Positions 13,332 through 23,082 of a stretch of 64,000 nt of DNA are shown here, in pieces. Every line of letters starts with the position of its first letter. The first letter of the stretch is position 1. The notes under the pieces are model-generated. The model worked only from the letters and a program-made list of their open reading frames with translations, had not been told where the DNA came from and ran no database searches. Origin of the DNA: Glandiceps talaboti. Its lineage: Eukaryota > Hemichordata > Enteropneusta > Spengelidae. The stretch is from contig NC_135558.1 in the NCBI RefSeq assembly GCF_964340395.1, positions 22,567,564 through 22,631,563 on the forward strand, read 5' to 3'. The position numbers and the translations under genes were made by a program.

Positions 13332-16300
13332 ACAACTTAAACTAAAAAAATGCTGGACTGATTCAATATTAGTTGGAACATTACTTTTGGGGTCTAGTTG
13401 GGAAATTGTACAAAGCAAAAGGATTGCATAAGAGGTGTATGATTTGGGTCAGAAAATGTCATTTTTGGTCAAAAAACTTTAAGTCAAAAACTACTAGGCA
13501 GATTGGTCTGAAATTTTGTAGGAATATTCTTAGGGGTCACATCATAGGTTGAGAATTGTACATGACATAATGATTTCCATCAGTAATATGCAAATTAGGG
13601 CTGTAAATGTGAATTTTAGTCAAAAACCTTTATCTCAGAAAGTACTTGGTCAATGAGACTGAAATTTGGTGAGATGTTTCTAGAAGTGTTATTCTGCAGA
13701 TTTTATCCAAAATTTTTGACACAGTTGGCCCTAGCAACCATGACCACGCCCTTAGCAACAACCAAATGCCAGTATATTTTGCTAATATGACAACATCATC
13801 TGGTAGGCAAGTGAGTAAACATTCAAAAATGTATGCAAACATCCCTAGCACCCATGACCACGCCCATAGCAACAGCCAAATGATTGTGTACATTGTAAAG
13901 ATAATAACAGGGATTAATAGGCAAGCAAAGGAACATTCAAAAAGTGTATGCCAATAAGCCTAGCAACAAGACCACGTCCTTAGCAACAGCCAAATGATCA
14001 CATATATTGCAAAGATGACAACAGGTCTGGATGGCAACTGGGTTGTCATTCAGCAAATGAGCACCTATACCTAGCATGGCGCACCATGTGGATAAACATT
14101 TTTTTTAAATTGTACAGTTGTGCTACAGTGCCATTGGCGATATTTTTTAATGGAATAATCTCATTAAATAACTAAATTTCAATAATCCTTCTAATCCTTC
14201 TTTTTTTTGAGTGTGTAAACTTTTGAGTGCGTCAGATTTTAAAATTTTAAGTCTATGACTAAATGCTAAGAAATATATAATTATGAAAATATCAAGTGCA
14301 AGTGAAGAAATAAACAGTACTGTGTAAAGTATTAATTTCTATGAAGATTTCTTTTTTTAGTTAATAATATATTATGTTTTAAATGTAAGCAAAACTCATC
14401 TCTACAGATAAAGCAAATTATAAACATCCTAACGAAATAATGTTGGGGTTGTTGTACAGCCAAATTTAACATAGTGTTTGAGTATAGTGCTCAAATGTGA
14501 GAGTAACAGCTAGCCAAGGGATCATCAACAAAAAATGTTGTTAGAAAGCTTTGTTCAGTAAGTTTAACCATGACAAATGAACACAAAGATAAAGTTATGA
14601 TATATAAATTAAAGTACCCAGTACATGAATCATACAATTTATGTACAATATATAGAAATCAAACACAGAAGAATACCAGTTTGTGATGATTGTCATTGTA
14701 CAATCAATAATTGCAATTCATAAATTGGACACAGGTGTTCAGCACAATTTTTGTTGATAATAATTAGGTGGATGATGTTGTTCGTTATACAACATGTTTG
14801 ATCTTTCAACCACACTGCTAAAACTAAATGTGGTTATACTAGAGAATTGCCGAGTGGTAAATTCTAATGTAGATGATGCCCCTCATATCTAAATGTAGTT
14901 ATACTAGAGAATTGCCGAGTTGTAAATTGTAATGTAGATGGTGCCCCTCATATCTAAATGTAGTTATACTAAAGAATTGCCGAGTGATAAATTGTAATAT
15001 AGATGATGCCCCTCATATCTAAATGTAGTTATACTAGAGAATTGCTGAGTTGTAAATTGTAATGTAGATGGTGCCCCTCATATCTAAATGTAGTTATACT
15101 AAAGAATTGCCGAGTGATAAATTGTAATATAGATGATGCCCCTCATATCTAAATGTAGTTATACTTATAGAGAATTGTCGAGTGGTAAATTGTAATGTAG
15201 ATGATGCCCCTCATATCTAAATGTAGTTATACTAGAGAATTGCAGAGCGGTAAATTGTAATGTAGATGGTGCCCCTCATATCTAAAAGATCAAAACATCT
15301 ATCACTATTGTCAATACTTGCCACTAACATGTTCTTGCTTGTTCTAGCTCCCAGCAGGTGATGATGCCGACATTCTTGTGAGTTTCATTGAGTTTTTCAT
15401 CAATTATTTTCATTAACACACTGCACCACTAGCACCTGTTTGCCTAAAGATACTCTTTATTATTTATCACATTTTTGCTGCCAACATTGTATCATATTGT
15501 AATCTACAGTACTAGGTTATTAAAAGCTGCAACACCCTTCTGTATTCATTCAACGTTTTGAGTGAGGAGTTGGTAGCGTGGCATAATGGGAATTATGGTA
15601 ATTGCCGACAAATGAGAACCATGCTGCTGTGCAAACACATCATGCTGCTGTAGCCACATTTGTTTTCTACATTCAACATCATATCTTTATATGCAAAGAT
15701 AAACAAAACAGTATATACTGAGAAGAATCACCATTGCAGTACATGCTTTGCAATCAATCAAAACAGTCTCTCATTCACATGCTTGTCTTTTAATTATGCT
15801 CATTTTACATTAATTCCAATGAATGATGAGTTCCTCCACAATATAAATGTCTTTTTTCCAGACAGGCAGACAGACAAATACCACTAATGTTTAATTTCTA
15901 GCTGACATGTATGTTTATAAGTGTTCGCCTTTAGGTAAACATATATATTATTTTTGAATCATGAGAGTAACACTGCCAGGGGTGTACTGTACATGTACAA
16001 AATTACATGATTTTTACTTTCCTCACTCTGTCTACCTATCTGTTTGTCAGTATGTATGTGTGACTCTGTACATGTGTCGTCTGTGAACACGATTTTGACT
16101 CTTTCTCTGTACTGTGTAAATTGTAGACGACACATGTACACAGTACAGAGAAAGAGTCAACACAATTTTACAAAAACTGCTATCATGTCTGTTTTGATAA
16201 AATTTTATTCACACTATCTATATGGGAATCATAAGGAGTGGTTTTTGGAATTTGCATGCATACTACTGTGCTTAATGAATCATTTAAATACATTTTCTTT

Positions 16301-19300
16301 CTTCACAATTTGACAACATCTTAGAATATAACAGCACATTTTATACACGGTAATTTGGTATGTATAATGATTATAACAAGTGCATTGTTTCATTGGTATC
16401 AATTATGAGTGGTAATAATATATCGATAATGAAGTAATACATTTTAGTAACATTATGGAAATGAAACCAGCTAAACTTTTTACATTGTGTTTGTGAATGA
16501 AAGATGTCCTGTTGACAGATGCAACAATGCAGTATATGTAATATGTTGTCTTTTCTACTTCCAACCAACCAGGCCTTCTCCCTGGTGGTTTTTGATGTGG
16601 TTCTCTCCACAAACACTTATACTTTGCTACGTTTTTGTTTTGAAACCTAAAACTATATTATGATTTCATGTAGTAATGGCTCAATCCCACTTAGATATGC
16701 CTGTGTCCTTTATGAACTTATTCACTTTGAGATTGACTGATCATGTTCACTGAGACTACGTCCTACAACTCACCAATTCCAATCATGTGATGATGACAGT
16801 AACATCATCTGACACAGAGGGTAGATAGATTTAAAACCCAGTAAGAATTTTGTGCCTGTTTTCAGGCAATCACTTTTTTAATTAAGAATATTGAATTCAA
16901 AAGTCTATTATGAAGAAGAACTAGATGTAAATGAAGGTTTAGGCTAACTTTCAGCAGACCGTGATGATATTTATGTCTAAATTTATTTGTTAAGTACTCT
17001 GTTAGTACAATGATGGCAAGTCAACTGTCAGCAAGCTTGGACAGACAAAAATGTACAAATTTAATTGAAGTGTTTGAATATATAAAAGCTTTCTAAGGAC
17101 AGTGATGTAATTACATGCACAGTAGGGTGTGGTGTCTCTCATTGTGAGTTTTTCTCACATGGCTGCACATTCAACCTCATTATCGATTATCCACACCACA
17201 AAAGCATGGCCATCATTTGTGTAATCTACTACAATGAATAATCGTAGGTTTAGTTTGTGTCTATCTACCCTAGAGAGCTGAAAAATCAGTTTCCACCGTA
17301 ATGTCAAACATGAAATATGTATGCCATCGTTCAAAGTACCAACATACAATCCTGATGTTTGATATCTAAATTTATTTGGTCACTTACTATCTGTTAGTAA
17401 GAAATTCTGTCTGTGAATACTAGCTTGTCAGCAGTTGTGCTAAATTCTGTTGCCTTGGTCATTGTAATATATGTTTTTATTTGTTAGACGAAAGATGAGG
17501 AAGGAAATATTAAATTGGAAGATAGTGACATTGAAGGAGTTGTTGAGATCCTAAAACAAGAAATCAATGATATGATTTTACCAAAAGGAAGTAAGGAATC
17601 ACCTGCTACAACTTGTAAAGAATTAAAAATGATGCATCCTGATTATAAAGACGGTGAGTGCCAATGGAGACTACTACTACATTGGGTCCTGGCCACAAAT
17701 GTCAAATACTATTATAATATGCATATTCACATCACTTTGTTTCATGACCTTTGCAATAATAAAACCCCTACATCATGTAGATAACAACATTATGTAAACA
17801 AGTAAACAAACAGCTTTTCCTATATAGATAAATTCAGAAAGGGTGGCTGTATATGGCTCTATTTATCATTTCAGTTTTATAACCAACACTACGATTGGTT
17901 TCCACCATAATCATATCATAATCAGCATCAGTGACAAACAGCTTGAAAAAAATCTAACGGACCATTAAATGAAAGGTTTCCTGCGATTGACATGTCTGGA
18001 TTTATGTTGAAGAGCATTTCAATGAAAGCAAGCTGTTGCATTGATGTCGTTGTTAACACCCCAACGTAGTCTGTGGTCTGTCGCGTTATTTTTGTCATCG
18101 CTATATGTGACAAAGTGACAACTTAGGATATGTCATTTGATCAGGCATTCTTTGATTTGGCAGACAGTACAAGGAGTAAGTAAATAATGCTGTATTCAGT
18201 GCAACTGTTGCTGACACAAATTCACAACAGCTGAATATCAAAATATAACAACTTATAAAGTATGCTAGCTGGACTTATTACCATTGAGAAAGCTTTTAAA
18301 TTAGCACATATTCAGCTAAACTATATCCAGTGTTGAAAAACATACAACTACAGTATATGTTACAATTGATTTCTAACATTCATTAAATGACTAATTGTGT
18401 TCTCATAAATAATCCAATAAATACATCTGACCCTTTAACATGACTTTCTTAACATCTTAGGTGACTATGGCTATTCCACTAATCAGCAGCTGTTGTTTAT
18501 AGCCAGCAACTTAAGTTTCAAGTTGTTTTAGAGACCTTTACTATTATGTAAACTTAAAGATGTGAAATGTTTTCAGGACCAAGTCCATTGATAATACCTC
18601 CTTATTGTGATCATAATTACCATTATCACTATTATCATATTTAGATATTTGAAAAATACAAGGTGTATAGTAAATGATTAAAGTGATTGAAATTTTGTTG
18701 ACAGGATACTACTGGTTAGATCCAAATCAAGGATGTTCAGAGGATGCATTTAAAGCTTACTGTGATTTTTCAGCTGGTGGTTTAACCTGTCTACCTCCTC
18801 TCAATTCATCAGTAAGTTTGATTCTTTATCAAGTATTATCAGTTGTTGGCAAGTCTGTGGGTAGATTTCAAATATTAGATGTATTGAAATCCTAATCTTC
18901 ACTTATTTAGATGTTGTGAATGTCGTATCTATCTCACCACTGTCAGAGACAGAAGTCTTCCTAATATGGAATTGCTCTTATTCCAATTATTGTAAGGTCA
19001 CTATACTGCACATGAATATTTTGACATTTCACTGGCATCTACAAACATGTCAAATAAAATGTGACAATACCTTTTATGGTCTGCAGTACATCATTAGCTT
19101 CAAATTTCCTTATAGATACCTGTTCATAATTGGGAGCCAGGGCATGTTTGGTTCAGTAAAAGACCAGAAGGTTTCAAATTTGAATATGACTACCCAAATG
19201 TTGTACAAATGAAGTTCCTTAGAATGCTTGGACCAACTCTTGTACAGAGGTGAGAACAATTACATTTGTTATTTTCTTATTACAAGTAATATGGCTTGGT

Positions 19301-21234
19301 TATAACTTAATCTTCTTTTTGTAAGTACAGTATTTCTATTTGGCAAGAAAAAGTTGGTGCAGTGTTTGTCAAAAGTACATTTTAAAAGAGATAATTTGCA
19401 TATTGAATAAGCTGTTCTCAAAATGGCATTTCTTGGTTGTATCTGTTTTCATCTGCAAATATTCAAGCTCTGTAGAATGTTGTGAGCTGTTCTCAAAGTG
19501 CATATTAATGACAAAATTGGCGTATAGAGTATTCTCATGGAAGCAGTCCTCAGTAGTTTTTAGCTGCCTGGTAAATGTTCAAGCTTAGAGTATGCATATC
19601 AATGTGATAATTTGCATATTGAGCTGCTTTCAAGACGGCACTCTTCTTAGTAGTGTTTTTCATTTGGCTGGCAAATTTTCATATGAAAGTCAGTATGACT
19701 GATTGCAGTATAAAATAAATATTGGTGTTTGATAATCTATTTAAATCCTATATCAATGTCTATGAACAGGTTTACCTACAAATGTATGAAGTCAATAGCA
19801 TGGTTTGATGCAGAACGTAAACATTATAAAAAAGCTCTCAAGTTCCGTGCAAATGATGGTTCAGTCCTGACAGACAAGAAGAAACAGTATGAGGTGATAC
19901 GTGATGGATGTAAAGTAAGTAAATCTGCTTTGACAAGCCCCAGATTTTGTATTACAATTCTGATCTTTAATGGGGCACAAGCTGACTCATCTACATTTTT
20001 GACTATACATTGATCACAGTACTTTACTTACTGGACTACTAGTACTTAATAACATGATGAAAGCTCATCTGTGCAACGTTCAGTCTAAGTTCGTGAATTT
20101 AAATTCGTATTGCACCAAAATTTCTAATTAGCTCTCTGAAGCTTTCACCATGTATCCACCAGGGCAGTGATGAAGCCATGGTGGATATACGAAGTTAAAT
20201 TCATGAACTTAATACTAATAACCATCAAATGTAATTGACTGAACATAAATGAGTCCTGTATCATGTTGTTCTGTTTAAAACCAGACCATTTGTCTTGGTA
20301 TGTGGTTGGAATATTAGTGAGGATGTGTAGATGGAAAATTGTTGAAATGAATATGATCGCATCAGAGATATGTGTCTTGGGTTAAAAAAAACTTGAACTC
20401 AAAACAACAGTGCAGATTGGTCTGAAATTTGGTGTGAACATTCTCAGGGATGTGTAGGTTAAGAATTGTACATGACATGTTGATCCCATTAGTGATATGC
20501 AAATTAGGTCTAAAAATGTATCTTTTTGGTCAAAATATTTTAATTTCAAAACTACTGAGCAGATTGGGTTGAAAGTTAATGTGCTGCTCTTGGAGATGAT
20601 GACACCATCAGCAATATGCAAATTACGTCTAAAAATCTCAATTTTTGTCAAAAAACTTATATTTTGAAAACTCTATGGTGTGAATGGGGTGAAAATTTGG
20701 TGGGAATGTTTCTGGAAGTGTAATTCTGCAGATATTGTTCACAACATTTTGACACAACAGGCCCTAGCAAAATGACAACACCCTTAGCAACAGTCAAGTG
20801 ATGTGTATTACAAAATTTAACAACAGGGATTAATAGGTAAGAGGATAAACTTTCCAAATATTGACATAATTGACCCAGCAATGAAGATGCTGCCCATATC
20901 TACAGTAAGAGTATAGTGTATTTGATAAACTATACAGTTGTGCTACAATGCCATTGGTGTTATTTCTTTAGTATTGTGTTGAAGTGCAAATACTAAGTAT
21001 ATGTATTGCACCAGTGTGTGTGTGTGTAATCATTGAACACAGGTAGTAGTATTAATCATGTGTATGTATTCACTTTATTTCTATCAGGATAGTTCACCAG
21101 AAGAGGCATTAACAGTTTTCCAAATCTCAACCACTAATGCGGAGATTCTTCCAATTCGAGACTTTTCTTCAGTGGACACAGGGAAAACTGGTCAGAAGTA
21201 TGGATTTGAACTTGGTCCAATTTGTTTTAAATAA
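4399..21234 (+). CDS. Fibrillar collagen alpha chain, C-terminal part (11 exons)
   Basis: The 3' part of a fibrillar procollagen gene, a secreted matrix protein that trimerises through its C-propeptide. Visible coding exons: 4399-4506, 9761-9835, 10285-10341, 11295-11351, 12347-12424, 15348-15377, 17488-17653, 18705-18811, 19116-19249, 19770-19914 and 21088-21234, about 367 residues in all. The first four encode Gly-X-Y triplets. The 30-bp exon resembles a BMP-1/tolloid cleavage site (AG-DD). The last five form a full COLFI domain with the DPNQGC calcium-site motif, seven of eight family cysteines and a GPICFK ending. All introns are GT-AG with matching phases. The first exon is 108 bp, a typical fibrillar-collagen size. 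The start and most of the helix lie to the left. Oddities: helix interruptions, missing Cys2, and a possible alternative terminal exon at 12905. Fibrillar identity is firm; the clade (A, B or C) is not assigned. Confidence 0.95.
5466..6030. repeat. 82-bp tandem repeat, about 7 copies
   Basis: Near-identical 82-bp units containing GACTGTTTGGACTGTTCATC and CCATTTGATGCACCACTGAC, spaced exactly 82 bp at 5521, 5603, 5685, 5767, 5849 and 5931. The last copy diverges near 6026. Confidence 0.95.
6107..8959. repeat. 23-bp minisatellite, roughly 120 copies
   Basis: Unit CATTGACTATACTCACATAC plus AAA, repeated over 2.85 kb inside the collagen intron. Point variants (TCGCATAC, CAATCATTG, ACATCTTC) recur with regular spacing, giving higher-order structure. 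Three copies of an unrelated spacer of about 55 bp, starting AGATCTTATAGGAATAATCT, interrupt it near 6803, 7037 and 7844. Confidence 0.97.
9761..9835 (+). CDS. Collagen triple-helix exon, 75 bp, interrupted
   Basis: Twenty-five codons, phase 0 to 0: [20 protein letters not shown] followed by KLGPP. The GNGSYVI segment breaks the Gly-X-Y register, and the 75-bp size departs from the 9-bp modular rule. The donor is GTTGGT, weaker than the GTAAGT/GTGAGT donors elsewhere in the gene. Confidence 0.9.
10285..10341 (+). CDS. Collagen triple-helix exon, 57 bp
   Basis: Nineteen codons, [19 protein letters not shown], phase 0 to 0. GSMP is a four-residue step that breaks the triplet pattern once. The acceptor is TCATTTCCAG and the donor is a near-ideal CCT|GTAAGTATAG. 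That donor starts a tandem array of copies of itself. Confidence 0.92.
10336..10764 (+). repeat. 26-bp array made of copied 5' splice sites
   Basis: Sixteen copies of a 26-bp unit starting GTAAGTATAGAACTATTATA, plus a partial seventeenth (GTAAGCCAGG). The first copy is the real donor of the preceding exon. Several units read ACCACCT|GTAAGT, matching the exon end as well as the intron start; most others read CCACAT|GTAAGT. One unit has lost 2 nt and one gained 3 nt, so the array is not kept in frame. Confidence 0.97.
10765..11294 (+). other. Remainder of collagen intron
   Basis: AT-rich. Two imperfect copies of a segment of about 95 bp containing GTAGTGCCTTGCTAATGAAC, near 10979 and 11079. 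No coding signal is visible. Confidence 0.7.
11295..11351 (+). CDS. Collagen exon: end of triple helix
   Basis: Nineteen codons, [19 protein letters not shown], phase 0 to 0, donor GTATGT. The last Gly-X-Y triplets end at GVF, and ITYYIQK begins the C-telopeptide. The lysine is a candidate cross-linking residue (inference from its telopeptide position). Confidence 0.92.
11646..12090. repeat. CA-rich minisatellite
   Basis: Irregular repeats of ACACATGGACACACAC with a pure CA run near 11846-11875. It gives long open frames of His/Thr on one strand and Cys/Val on the other, which are repeat artefacts. It sits within the intron 11352-12346. Confidence 0.95.
12347..12424 (+). CDS. Collagen linker/telopeptide exon, 78 bp
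   Basis: Acceptor TTTTGACAG and donor GTAAGT bracket 26 phase-0 codons, starting [16 protein letters not shown]. There are no Gly-X-Y triplets. It can join the helix-end exon and the cleavage-site exon in frame. I do not recognise a domain. It could instead belong only to the alternative isoform ending at 13012. Confidence 0.7.
12905..13012 (+). CDS. Candidate alternative terminal exon of the collagen
   Basis: Acceptor CATTTTCAG at 12896-12904 opens phase 0, matching the upstream exon. It encodes 35 residues (start [18 protein letters not shown], end TSLIDAIQ) and then TAG. There is no GT donor before the stop, and donors overlapping or following the stop give the wrong phase for the next exon. 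If used, it would end the chain before the C-propeptide. It could also be a chance acceptor; no canonical AATAAA was seen in the next 200 bp. Confidence 0.4.
   Translation, partial: SHISPRIDTISKTFDIPTNIKLIATNLTSLIDAIQ
13231..14150 (+). mobile_element. Dispersed repeat family A, copy 2
   Basis: About 0.9 kb inside the intron 12425-15347. It opens with TAGTACAACTGAAGTGATAT and GGTTCAGTAGTGTTATAGG, then CTGT/TG microsatellite, the AACTTAAACT text, the TAGCAACCATGACCACGCCC units and the closing CAGTTGTGCTACAGTGCCATTGGC. It has fewer internal units than copy 1. Confidence 0.8.
14817..15292. repeat. 65-bp tandem repeat, about 7 copies
   Basis: Units of about 65 bp containing AAATGTAGTTATACTAGAGA and GATGATGCCCCTCATATCT, ending about 55 bp before the cleavage-site exon. 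Two unit subtypes alternate in part of the array. It is unrelated in sequence to the large 65-bp array at 28-35.6 kb. Confidence 0.93.
15348..15377 (+). CDS. Collagen mini-exon with C-proteinase site
   Basis: Ten phase-0 codons, [10 protein letters not shown], between acceptor CTTGTTCTAG and donor GTGAGT. The AG-DDA context matches the BMP-1/tolloid consensus of cleavage before Asp-Asp/Asp-X in procollagens, so the C-propeptide would begin at the first Asp (inference). Confidence 0.85.
15378..17487 (+). other. Collagen intron, 2.1 kb
   Basis: AT-rich unique sequence. The one structured element is the pair of interleaved inverted repeats at 16067-16159. No exon is visible. Confidence 0.75.
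16067..16159. repeat. Two interleaved perfect inverted repeats
   Basis: A 16-nt arm at 16067-16082 (TGTACATGTGTCGTCT) pairs with 16125-16140. A 22-nt arm at 16096-16117 pairs with 16138-16159. The order is A-B-A'-B', so the two stems cross rather than nest. Both pairings are exact, and A' and B' share 3 nt. Confidence 0.93.
17488..17653 (+). CDS. Collagen C-propeptide exon 1 (Cys1 region)
   Basis: Starts [20 protein letters not shown], phase 0, and ends phase 1 after HPDYKD. It covers the coiled-coil-like stalk of the COLFI domain and the motif equivalent to PARTCRDLKMCH. Here that motif reads [12 protein letters not shown]: Cys1 is present and Cys2 is replaced by Met. Confidence 0.95.
18705..18811 (+). 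CDS. Collagen C-propeptide exon 2 (Ca-site, Cys3-5)
   Basis: Reads [20 protein letters not shown] and on to [10 protein letters not shown]. The Asp, Asn, Gln, Cys and Asp positions that bind calcium in known C-propeptides are kept. Phase 1 start, phase 0 end, donor GTAAGT. Confidence 0.96.
19116..19249 (+). CDS. Collagen C-propeptide exon 3
   Basis: Acceptor CCTTATAG, donor GTGAGA, phase 0 to 2. It encodes [20 protein letters not shown] and on through [13 protein letters not shown], matching the HVWFGE...FQFEY...LTFLRLMS core of fibrillar C-propeptides. The intron before it is only 304 bp. Confidence 0.94.
19770..19914 (+). CDS. Collagen C-propeptide exon 4 (Cys6, Cys7)
   Basis: Phase 2 to 0. 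It encodes [20 protein letters not shown] through YEVIRDGCK, equivalent to the ITYHCKNSVAYMD...VDGC segment of known chains. The upstream acceptor is CTATGAACAG and the donor GTAAGT. Confidence 0.95.
20097..20210. repeat. Small foldback element
   Basis: A 24-bp arm at 20097-20120 (AAGTTCGTGAATTTAAATTC...) matches the reverse complement of 20187-20210 at 22 of 24 positions. A further palindromic CACCATG...CATGGTG lies inside. It looks like a MITE-sized palindrome in a collagen intron. Confidence 0.75.
20285..20975 (+). mobile_element. Dispersed repeat family A, copy 3 (5'-truncated)
   Basis: It lacks the opening hairpin and microsatellite. It has the middle text (ATATGCAAATTAGGTCTAAA), one CCCTAGCAA...CAACACCCTTAGCAAC unit and the closing ACAGTTGTGCTACAATGCCATTGG. 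It lies in the intron 19915-21087. Confidence 0.75.
21088..21234 (+). CDS. Collagen C-propeptide last exon and stop
   Basis: Starts [20 protein letters not shown] and ends [12 protein letters not shown] then TAA. The LPIRDFSS...FELGPICF ending matches the LPIIDVAP...FDVGPVCF end of fibrillar collagens and supplies Cys8. The stop codon lies within an AATAAA at 21230-21235. Confidence 0.96.
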   Translation, partial: DSSPEEALTVFQISTTNAEILPIRDFSSVDTGKTGQKYGFELGPICFK

Positions 21235-22304
21235 ATTGTTGGTGACTTGGGAGTTATCCATGGCCACTTCTCTGATTATTTACCAATTTAATGCTGTCAT
21301 CCAATTTTTCTGAAATTGTTAATTTTTTTTCCTGCATAGGAACACTACAAATGGTTTAAATAGTGTTATTTGGAAATATTATCTACACAAACTAAAACCC
21401 AAATGTGTACAGTAATTTCACACAGTGACCACAGTGTGTGATGGTAAGTGGTCATTTCACACAATCGACAGAATTATTGAAGTGTTCATCCACACTTGTG
21501 CACAGAACGTGTGGAATTATTGACCTGTTCATTTCACACTTAAACCCCAGCGTGATATTGTGCAAGTTTTCATTAGACACTTTGACCACAGTGTATTGCT
21601 GTAATTGGATAATGTAAATTATGTGTTTATAGTATATCTCCCACACTATAGACATGCATGTATACAATATGCAAATTATCTCATTACTATGCACATTGAG
21701 AACAGCTCACTCAATATGCAAATTTACCTGTCCTACAATTATATTTTGTGACAGATTAGGTTGACAAAAAGAATTATAACAAAGTTTAATGTGGTCATTT
21801 ATCCAATGGTGCTATGGAAATCTCAGGTGCTAGACCAAAAGAAATATATACACAATTACATATTAAAGAATGGTATTTTGAGAAATATTTTCTGTTTTCA
21901 CGGACTTGTGATTTGGCAAATGTTTTGTAGGACAGTCTATTCAATACCACCATTGTTGTCGGATTTATCTTCTCATCAGTTCTTTATCAAATCTGAGATT
22001 ATTTTCTTTAAACATTGTGTTGAAACTGAACATGAAATCATTTTCCTATTATGCTAACTTGTAATCCAACCAGTTTTATTATCACATTCTGTATAAAAGC
22101 GGGGAGAGGGTCTGGTGTTGATGCAATTGCTGAACTTCATCTCCGCACTTCTGACCGAATTTCAAAAGCTTTCACACCTCCATGATAACAGTTTCTGTAT
22201 TTACTGCCTAGCTGCTTATATAAGTTGATTACAATTTTACTGCTAATGTGATATACAGTGCTGGGTTTCCAGTTAGTATTAATATGTTTACCATGTTTTT
22301 ATCA
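21235..22304. other. 3' flank of the collagen gene
   Basis: AT-rich, presumed 3' UTR and intergenic DNA. No gene is recognised. A TATAAAAG box followed by a GGGGAGAGGG stretch occurs at 22092-22110. Two CTCAATATGCAAATT-like phrases recall text in nearby collagen introns. Confidence 0.55.
22092..22099 (+). promoter_or_regulatory. Isolated TATA-box-like sequence
   Basis: TATAAAAG with a GC-richer stretch just downstream (CGGGGAGAGGG). It matches the core TATA consensus, but no gene is visible on the + strand after it, so function is doubtful. Confidence 0.15.
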
Positions 22305-22685
22305 ATTTCAGTGTTGTGACTACTACAGTTTTCTCCATTGTTTACATCATAAACATGTCAGTGTTGTGACTACTACAGTTTTCACCATCATTAACATCAT
22401 AAACATGTCAGTGGTGTGACTACTACAGTTTTCTCCATCATTAACATCATAAACATGTCAATGTCAGTGTTGTGACTACTACAGTTTTCTCCATCGTTTA
22501 CATCACAAACATGTCAATGTCAGTGTTGTGACTACTACAGTTTTCTCCATCGTTTACATCACAAACATGTCAATGTCAGTGTTGTGACTACTACAGTTTT
22601 CTCCTTCGTTTACATCATAAACATGTCAGTGGTGTGACTACTACAGTTTTCTCCATTGTTTACATCAAAACATGTTGATGTCACA
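22305..22685. repeat. 50/56-bp tandem repeat, 7 copies
   Basis: Units start GTGTTGTGACTACTACAGTT at 22311, 22361, 22411, 22467, 22523, 22579 and 22629. The 56-bp units carry a 6-nt duplication (TCAATG). A T-rich then G-rich run (22697-22757) follows. Confidence 0.93.
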
Positions 22686-23082
22686 CTTGGGAATGTTTTT
22701 TCTTTTTTTTTTCTTTTTTTTCTTTTTTTTCTTTTTTTTTTTGGGGGGGGGGGGGGGTTAGGAACAGGATTTCGACCTAAATGAACAAAGTTCAGTTTAT
22801 GAGCTTGTGACATTGCGATCATCCAAGTGTGCATTCAGTACGCATACATAATCATACAAGTGTGCATTCAGTACGCATACTGGTTTATTTGGCAAATAAA
22901 GTCAAAACGTATCTGGTATTGAAGGTTTTGGTCTGCCAAACTTCAATGATTACTAGTAAAACAATGTTGTACTACTGGCTTTAAATGCATGGACAGACTC
23001 TCAATGCATGGTGTTTTCATATTGGGGGGGAAAAAAGACAATTACCAGTGATAAAATTATATATGATGTTATGCGCTGTACT

